Positions 35,401-44,400 of a stretch of 64,000 nucleotides of DNA are shown piece by piece; the first letter of the stretch is position 1, and each line of letters opens with the position of its first letter. The stretch covers positions 33,790,001-33,854,000 of the forward strand of contig OZ038526.1 in assembly GCA_964036665.1 (NCBI GenBank), in the 5' to 3' direction. Under the pieces are notes generated by a model. The model made no database searches. It saw only the letters and a list, made by a program, of their open reading frames with translations, and was not told the origin of the DNA. Source of the DNA: Gordius sp. MW1 (taxonomy: Eukaryota; Nematomorpha; Gordioida; Gordea; Gordiidae). Made by a program: the position numbers and the translations under genes.

Positions 35401-38400
35401 CGACCTCTAGGCTTAGTCGAAATTTGAAAAACAGACCACAATACCAAACAAAACCCAGCCATTTTTACAACTCTACTGTTAAATTAACACGGATAAATTT
35501 ACTAGGACGGTGTGGAAATCAACTCCATACAAATCCAACCATTTCGCCTTGTTTAAGTAATTGATTTCGGCTTGGGCAGGGGTTTGGTTCCTTAATAAAG
35601 CACAAAACCGCTTGTAAATTAATTAAAAAAATTAAATGATTTAATAAATTTATTTAGATATTTAGAAACGGAAGATTACTTAATAAAAAGAGCTTAAAAG
35701 TGCCCAATTATGTAATAGGCTCTCTGAAGTTTTAAATGAAAGATCTACACTTAACATTTAACAAACAAAAGTTAGCTAAGAAAGAGGGTGCCTATTGAAA
35801 GAAAATAAAAGGCGTTTCGTTTGATGTAAATCAGTCTGAAAAGATAATTTTATTTTTTTATATTAAATTTGTAATAATCAGTGAGGAGGGAATATTTTCC
35901 TCTTTGCTTCCTAAGCCAATTAAATAAATATACAACGAAAATATGTAAAATAATATAAATAGCAATCTTAACAAAATTTAGCTAAGAAAGGAAGTGGCCA
36001 TCGGGATGATATTAAAAAATTAATTTATTTTCGTTATTAATTTTGTAATATGTCGATTGTTTGGATATTTAACACCAGGAGCATGGGGGGTGGGGGATAT
36101 TTTGCCTTTTTGTTCCTTTAAGAACGAAACCCTTTTAATAAATAAAAAAGCAAAATTATATGAAATAATAAAAAATAGGTAACTTTTTTTGTTTGAATGC
36201 TTCTAAAATTTCTAACTCCATCTTTTCACTTTGGTCGGGGACGAAACGGAACTCGGAAATAAAAAGTGGTGTGTGTATCTCTTCGTTATAATCCCCCAAC
36301 TCGGCTGGTAAAATAAAATTTAAATTGGTTAAATATAAGCAGGTGCAGACGATAAATTGAAAAAACAAATAATTCCATATTAAAATTCAGGTAAAATTAT
36401 AATGTAAAATATGAATGTCTAAAGATTTAAATGACATTTCAATGCCGAAAAATGCTAGTTTTTTTTATATCTTTTACATTATACTCATGTATAAATTTAT
36501 TATTACATTTTGCTTAAATAGATATTTATAGGTGCTCAATTTTATCACATTTTTTAGTTAAAGGCTTTTATTAAGTGATTAACTAATTTCTAAACTCTTC
36601 AATTTAATGTACCAAACTGACAATTTATATTTGTAAGAATATCAATATTACAAATAATTCAATTTTAGAATAAAAACTTTGATTTATAAAATAAAATTGT
36701 GATTACATTTACTTTAAATTAAGACCTTATAAAATCATAAAAAATTTACATTGCAAGGCGTACGCGGAAAGTTCTACGGCTGTATTGTAAGGACACGGTA
36801 ATTTTCCCGTTAAAATATCGCGCTTGAGCTGCAAGAAAAATTGATACCTAACGACACGAACGAGACACAATAACCAATTTAAAAAAAAATATTTCAAATT
36901 AAATATTTACGATTAATAAACGTTAATTACTTTACCTAGTAAGTTCTTCCCGCAAATTGCTAGGTTCCGACGAATAAAATTTGACCCGAAAGCTCAAAGT
37001 AAACGGAGGTCCGACTTTATAAAGTAAAAATTAATTTTATTAAATATATATATTATTTCGTAAGCTTACCATTAGTCACTGCTCAAAATATCGTAAATGA
37101 CAATTTAATAAACACTGATCAAACATATAGGTTAAGGGGCAAAAAATTTGACTTTTTTTCAGCATATATAAAAATTTTATTAATAAATAAAATCATAGGT
37201 AATTTGAAAACTTTTCTGCTTATACCTATCCTATGTAGCCGGTTACGCGCTAATAGCAAGATTAAAAATTGGCAATCAAATGTTTTAAAATTCATTTTAT
37301 TTATGGGAAATTTTGACACAGATTAGACATTACAGAAATCCCGGCCCGGTCCGCTGCCCGACCTTGCCCAAGATTCGGGCGATTCTGGCTTTTGTAAATT
37401 ACAATTTTACTTTAGTATATTCTTTTATCACTTTTTTATTTGGTTGTATAACATTTATAAATCGTAGTTTTACCCCAAAAAATTGAGATTTAAATGGAAA
37501 TTATTTTTGGAAACTATGATAAATTTATAACTAAAAACATCGAAAAATCATCATTTCGGGCCGGACATCTTTAATGTTCGAGAAGGGTTAGTGTGGGTCC
37601 AGAAGGGCAATTTATTATAAAATCGAACCGGGCCGGGTTCGGGCAAAAAAATTTAAACAAATCTAACCTCTGTTGCATATATTGAAATAATAATTTTCAC
37701 ACAGATAGACATTAATGTATAGATATTATTGAAGTCCTCGCTCTTTTGAAACAAATTGGAAAAGCGATCTCTAACGTCTCATTAGATTTGAGAGAGTACT
37801 TTTTTTATCGGGCAAAAGGTCACAAGATGTCGTTAAATTCAACACGATTTCTCTGGGCTTAGCCAAGGGGGGGGGGGCAGGGAGGTGACTGCCGCTCTTT
37901 AAATCCAAAAATTTATTGAAATTTATTAAAATTATGGCCAAAATTTCAAAAAATGATCATTTTGCCCCTCCCTAAATCATCATTGCTCCCCTTTAATTCC
38001 AATGCTGGTACGCCCATGACGATTTCCATAGACGGATTAATGCTATCCGTTTAATTTTAACGCGTTTTCAATAGTTTTTTAGTCGTGAATGTAATTTTTT
38101 ATAGTTTTAATAAATTTTCTGAATGATAAAAAAAAGATTTTATTGATATTTTAAAAATTGTAAATTGTGTTAAATTAAATATAATTCAAACAAATATATA
38201 TGGGTAGAATTTCAAGAAAATTCGTACTTTTGACTTGTTTTTTGACGAGTTTCGTTGGATCCAACCAATGCTGTAATTGTGCAAAAAATATGAAATAATT
38301 TATTATCAGGGAAAAATGATTTTTTAATGTACCGAAACTTGAAGGTAATCCATAAACTGTAGTCCAAAATAATCCGTTTCAATGAGATCTAAATGCAAAA

Positions 38401-41400
38401 ACACTTTGCTAAGCAATTCTTCTCCCAACGCCCTCCTCTGTATAATTAATAACGCACATTTTTCATTATGATTCGCACAAATTACAAATTTTATTAAAAC
38501 AAATGGTAGGAAAAACTTTATATATTAGATTAGGGGGGTTAATCATAACTCAGTCTAAATTTTAATATATTTTTTTTCTCTCGATAATTTAATCAATAAC
38601 TTACACAAAATGCTTATTCCCACATATAAAGCACTTTAATGGGGGGGGGGGGGCAAGGAAAGGCCAAATACCACCTTACCTTTAAATATTAAAATTTCTC
38701 ATTGATTTAACAAAAAAAGATTTATGTGCATATACATGGATTTAAAAATTGAAGAAATTAGTCATTAAAATTTTCAATACATTACTTTGACTCACCATTT
38801 ACCACCTTAAAATAAATATTAAATTTCTCAAAGATTTAACAAAATTTTAATTTAAAAAAACCAAAAAAAAAATAATTTAGTCTCACCTGCAACTCCTAAT
38901 AAAAATTCTGACTACGCCCATGCCTAATGTGTCAACGCCTTTTTATATTTGTCACTAAACCAATATATATAATTAGTCACGCTAGCACTACTACTATACT
39001 AGGGCAATGAATTCTATCACACACGCACATACAAAATGAAGGCTTTAATATGCGTCAAATTAATTAGACACATTGTTTACAATTTATTGATAGTAATTTA
39101 ATAGTTGAGCAATTAAAAATTTAAAAACATTTACTAAAATATCATTTGCGATGAAAAATAAGTCAAGAACATTTTTTCATGGATTTATTTTCGGGAATGT
39201 TAAAAGGGGGTTAAAACAAATTATAATCATTATAATATTTCGTCCTTCTATCTAAAGGACATCTTCAGATAAATAAAATCAAATCTAACCGAAAATAAAA
39301 CCATGCATTCTTTACGAGGGTAACAATCTTCTAAGAGTCAAGAATAGATGGAATATTTTTCTTTTATTTTCTATCATAACCTTATAGTTAGTTATATGTC
39401 CGAACGAGAAATATATTTTTTGGTATTTATAAAAATTAATTTATATAAAGGGTCATCATTTATTGAGCATCGTATTTTTGCTCGCTCTTTTAAAAAATTA
39501 TACATTAAACTTTTGCGGAAAAAATCCGATTTGAATTAAAACACTTTTCAACAAAATTTTCATAATTTAACGCAAATAATATAACAAGCTCAAGCATTAA
39601 ATTGAGGGGGGGGGGGGCAACACTTGAAAAAATGATAAATTTTCAGGTTTTCAATAATTAAATTCGTTGATTATCAAATAAACTCGGGCCTTCGGCCCTC
39701 GTGGGAAGGGGGAGAAGGGAAGGGGAGTAGGGGAAGGGAAGAGGGGAAGGGAAGAGGGGAAGGGGGAACTCTTCTATACTCCGTATAAACGTAGCATATT
39801 TGCTATGCAATTTATGGGCGAGAAAGGTGGGAAGGGGCGAGAATGCCTATAGGGGGTATTAGATGCAGAGATTCGATCTCGTCTCGTCTCGGTCTCGAAA
39901 ACAACATCTCGTCTCGTCTCGGGAGCGATTAAGAAAATCTCGATCTCGTCTCGTCTCGGTCTAGAAAAATCTCGGTCTCGTCTCGTCTCGACGAGAATTC
40001 TCGTCTCGTCTCGACTTTAAAAAAAATATATTCGGAATAAAAATTTCTCCTGTTTTATTAAAAATATAAATAAGTGTTCAAAAATCCAAATGGCAAATTT
40101 TATATTTTTCGAAAAACTTTAATACACAAACTTTTTAAAGATTTAGCGGGACACGACATCTCATTGACAATATAAAGATATGAATTAACTCATAAAGATA
40201 ACATTTTCTATAAAAAGTGCAGACTAAAAAAACTATAAATAAATTTGAAATATAAAAAATTAAATTTTATTGTTCTAGCAAATTATAATATTTGTATTAA
40301 ATTCACTGTGTCTGTCAACTATAAATGGACTTCGAAAATTATAGGTTTGCTTATAGTTGATTTAGTTGCATAATTGAGCAAAATGAGACCCTTTTTTAAC
40401 CTTTGCTAATGCTTCAAAGTAGACCTTAACATATTTAAGGCAAATGTTTAAGTCCATTAATATAACCATCATTAATATAGCCCATAGTGTTAATTGATGT
40501 TTACTATAGCGCTATAAACCACAAAGTGCGAGTGACATTTAATGATGTTATTATTATTTACAGAATTGATAACTAGTTGCACAAATTAAAACGTTGTAAA
40601 AACAACAATAAAAGCAGCATTATTATAGAATTAAGAACATAAGGGTTAAACTTTAAATTAATGAGTACGTATTTAAATGTATGACAAAAATCAACCATAC
40701 TTAGGTAAATGATTGCCAAATTTTAATTTTTTTGCAAAAATATATAATATTAACTACACTTGGGATTTTTTTTAATATCAAATATATTCCATACATATTG
40801 ATTTACACTTAATACCTTAAATGTAAATTAAAATACACAATAATTTACTAAAATCTAACGATCAATAAAAAGTCGAGATCTCGCCGATAAAATCTCGTAT
40901 CGTCTCGTCTCGACCTCAAAATTCTCGTCTCGATCTCGACTCCATTTTTCAAATTCTCGTCTCGTCTCGTCTCGGTTTTTCGAGACGAGACGAGACGAGA
41001 CCGAGATTTTTCTCGGTTTTTCCGCATCACTAATTAGATGCAAAATAATTAGTTAATTAGTTATAGGCCCTTGTAGGGGAGGACATAGGGTAATTATCAA
41101 TGTTAACCAATTCAAAAACGAAAAAAAATTTCGATTTATTTGGCCAATGGTCATTTTTTTATTGGTCAGTAGCCAGCGGACGGTCAAAAATTCATATTAT
41201 CATTGGTATTAACATGAACAAATATTAATTTAATTTAAAAAAATTAAAAAAAAAATTTGTCCACTCCCTGACTTGAACCCCACACCTCCAGTTCACAAGC
41301 CGGCGCTATAACCACTATACCATGCTGGCTTTAAAATAGTAGAAGTTATTATGTTATTTATATAGATGATGAAATAATAAAGTTGTGTTTTATGTTTAGA

Positions 41401-44400
41401 AAATCAATATATTTCGTCGGTCAGTAGCCAGCGGACGGTCAAAAAGTCATATTATCAATGGTATTAACAAAAACAAAATATTAATTTAATGTAAAAAAAA
41501 AATTAAAAAAAAAGTTTTTTTTTAGTTTTAAAAAAGGGCTAAATTCTTAAACTACCAGCCCGATTCGCTCGAAACTTTACCCGTAGGTGCCCAGGGCGGC
41601 CGGGGGTAAAATAACCTTTTCAGATTCCTAAAATACCTTTTCATTTTAAAAATATCGGACATTTCCCTGCCACACGTGCGGTGTAATATCTATGACACGT
41701 AGAAAAATTTTACTAATTATATAAACTTACGCGCGCCATCTAATAAAGTACAATTCGTGTCTGAGTTTAATAGTAGATTCAATTTAATTAGAAATAACGG
41801 GCTATGCTTATACCTTTGAAGGAGGTTTCGAATTTTGTGTTAGTTTCTATCGATATATTTAATCGTAAATTAGAATCTAATACCTATATTATTTTTTTAA
41901 ATATTACTTTTTAGGTTTTCTATGAAATCACAATCTAATTAAATGAAATATATTAACCCAATAAAAAAATATATATGCATTTATAAGGTTAAAAATATAT
42001 ATTACATAGTTGGCTGTCTGTTAGACCATCTATAATAAATTTTTAGGTTATATATAAAATTTGGCCAATGGTCATTTTTTTCATTGGTAAGCAGCCAGGA
42101 CACGGTAAAAGTGGATATATATTTTTATAAGTCAAAAAAAACGAAAAAAAAAAATTTCGAATCACATTTTGGCCAATGGTCATTTTTTCCATCGGTCAGG
42201 AGCCAGCGGACGGCCAAAAAGTTATAATAGCAATGGTAGTAACAGGAACAATCATAATAGTCAAAAAAAACGAAAAAATAAACTCGGATTCACATTTTGG
42301 CCAATGGTCATTTTTTTCCATTGGTCAGCAGCCAGCACACGGTAAAAGTGGATATAAATTCACAAGAGTAAAAAAAACGAAAAAAAAATTTTCGAATCAC
42401 ATTTTGGCCAATGGTCATTTTTTTCCATTGGTCAGCAGCCAGGACACAATAAAAGTGGATATAAATTCATAATAGTCAAAAAAAACGAAATAAAAGTTTT
42501 CGAATCACATTTTGGCCAATGGTCATTTTATTCCATTGGTCAGCAGCCAGCGGACGGCCAAAAAGTCATAATAGCAATGGTAGGAACAGGAACAATCATA
42601 ATAGTCAAAAAAAACGAAAAAAATAATTTCGATTCACATTTTGGCCAATGGTCATTTTTTCCATCGGTCAGGAGCCAGCGGACGGCCAAAAAGTCATAAT
42701 AGCAATGGTAGTAACAGGAACAATCATAATAGTCAAAAAAAACGAAAAAATAAACTCGGATTCACATTTTGGCCAATGGTCATTTTTTTCATTGGTCAGC
42801 AGCCAACGGACGGCCAAAAAGTCTTATTATCAATGATAGTAACAAGAACAATCATAAAAGTCAAAAAAAACTCCGGGATTCTAACCCAAAAACTAGTTAA
42901 ATTGCATAGCAATTAAAAGTAAACAACTTTTATTTATGTTTATTATATAACATTGGTCAGCAGCCAGCGGACGGCCAAAAAGTCATAATAGCAATGGTAG
43001 AAACAGGAACAATTATAGTAGTCAAAAAAAACGAAAAAAATAATTTCGATTCACATTTTAGCCAATGGTCATTTTTTTCATTGGTCAGCAGCCAGCGGAC
43101 GGCCAAAAATTCTTATTATCAATGATAGTAACAAGAACAATCATAAGAGTCAAAAAAAACTCCGGGATTCCAACCCCAAAACTAGTTAAATTGCATAGCA
43201 ATTAAAAAGTAAACAACTTTTATTTATGTTTATTTACAACTAGTTAAATTGCATAGCATTAAAAGTAAACAACTTTTATCTATATTTATTATATAACCAA
43301 AACTAGTTAAATTGCATAGCAATTAAAAGTAAACAACTTTTATTTATGTTTATTATATAACTAGTTAAATTGCATAGCACAACTTTTATCTATGTTTATT
43401 ATATAATAGATAATTTAACAAATCTTATATATAACACACCGAGGGAGATAGAGATGAGGGGTGGGGCACCTCTTATGCATTAATTTAAAAAATAACACAG
43501 CGAGGGAGATAGAGATGAGGGGTGGGGCACCTCTTTCTCATCCATTAATTTAAAAAAGCGATAACCTAATATACCCAATGCAAATAGATAGGGTAACGGA
43601 CGACGGACGACGGACGACGGACGACGGACGACGGACGACGGACGACGGACGACGGACGACGGACACCAAAAAACGATCCCATAAATTGCATAGCAATTAA
43701 AAATTGAATTTAACAGAGGGGGCACTTCACATATTTTACACCCCCCCCCCTAGCTACGCCAATGCCCAATTTTATAATTAATACCATTTTAGCTGGAAAG
43801 TCTAGCTGAAAACTTATAAATGTCTTAATAATCGTGTGAAAACCAAAACTGAAGTTTTAAAATCCTAGGTTCGGAAAATCTAGTAAAAATTACATCTTAC
43901 ATAGTCGTTCATTGGAAATTTGGTAAAAACACCCACCCCCTCCCGATTTAATAATAAAAATCCGATTGATTTCATTCAACAAATTTTAACAAAAAATAAT
44001 GTTCCCCCCCCTCCCGAATGCTAGAATTTTTAAAATGAACTATCAAAAAGGTTAAACGGGTATATTTAAAAGGAACCAATCTTAATTCGCGCAAAAAAAT
44101 TAAAAGTCAATTTCGTAGCCAGGGGGTGGCAGAGGGGGCCAGCTGCCCCCCCCCCTCTAAATCCAAATTCTTTAAAATTTCATATAGTTATGGCTAACCT
44201 TTAAAAAAAACATTTCCCCCCTCCTAAATCATACTTGTCCCCCCCCCCCTAGTTCCAATCAAGGCTACGCCCATGTGAGGTATATACAGCACCTTCCAAC
44301 AAATAGTTTAATGTCATTTTTGTCCCCAAAATTGTCGTCTAACACGAATACAAGTCCCCCAGGGTATGTGAAATAGTGCAGTAATGGTAAAAACAAAATA

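Noticed and set aside
41265-41335. Functional tRNA gene on the minus strand
   Set aside because: A- and B-box-like sequences exist, but the acceptor stem does not pair and the anticodon stem-loop is irregular; it is embedded in repeat sequence, so a SINE head is more likely.
42176-42916. Small proteins beginning [13 protein letters not shown]
   Set aside because: They are translations of the ggccaatggtcatt tandem units and repeat with the units.
43480-43725. Arg/Pro/Ser-repeat protein on the minus strand
   Set aside because: The repeated RRPSSVV is the (ggacgac)n microsatellite translated.
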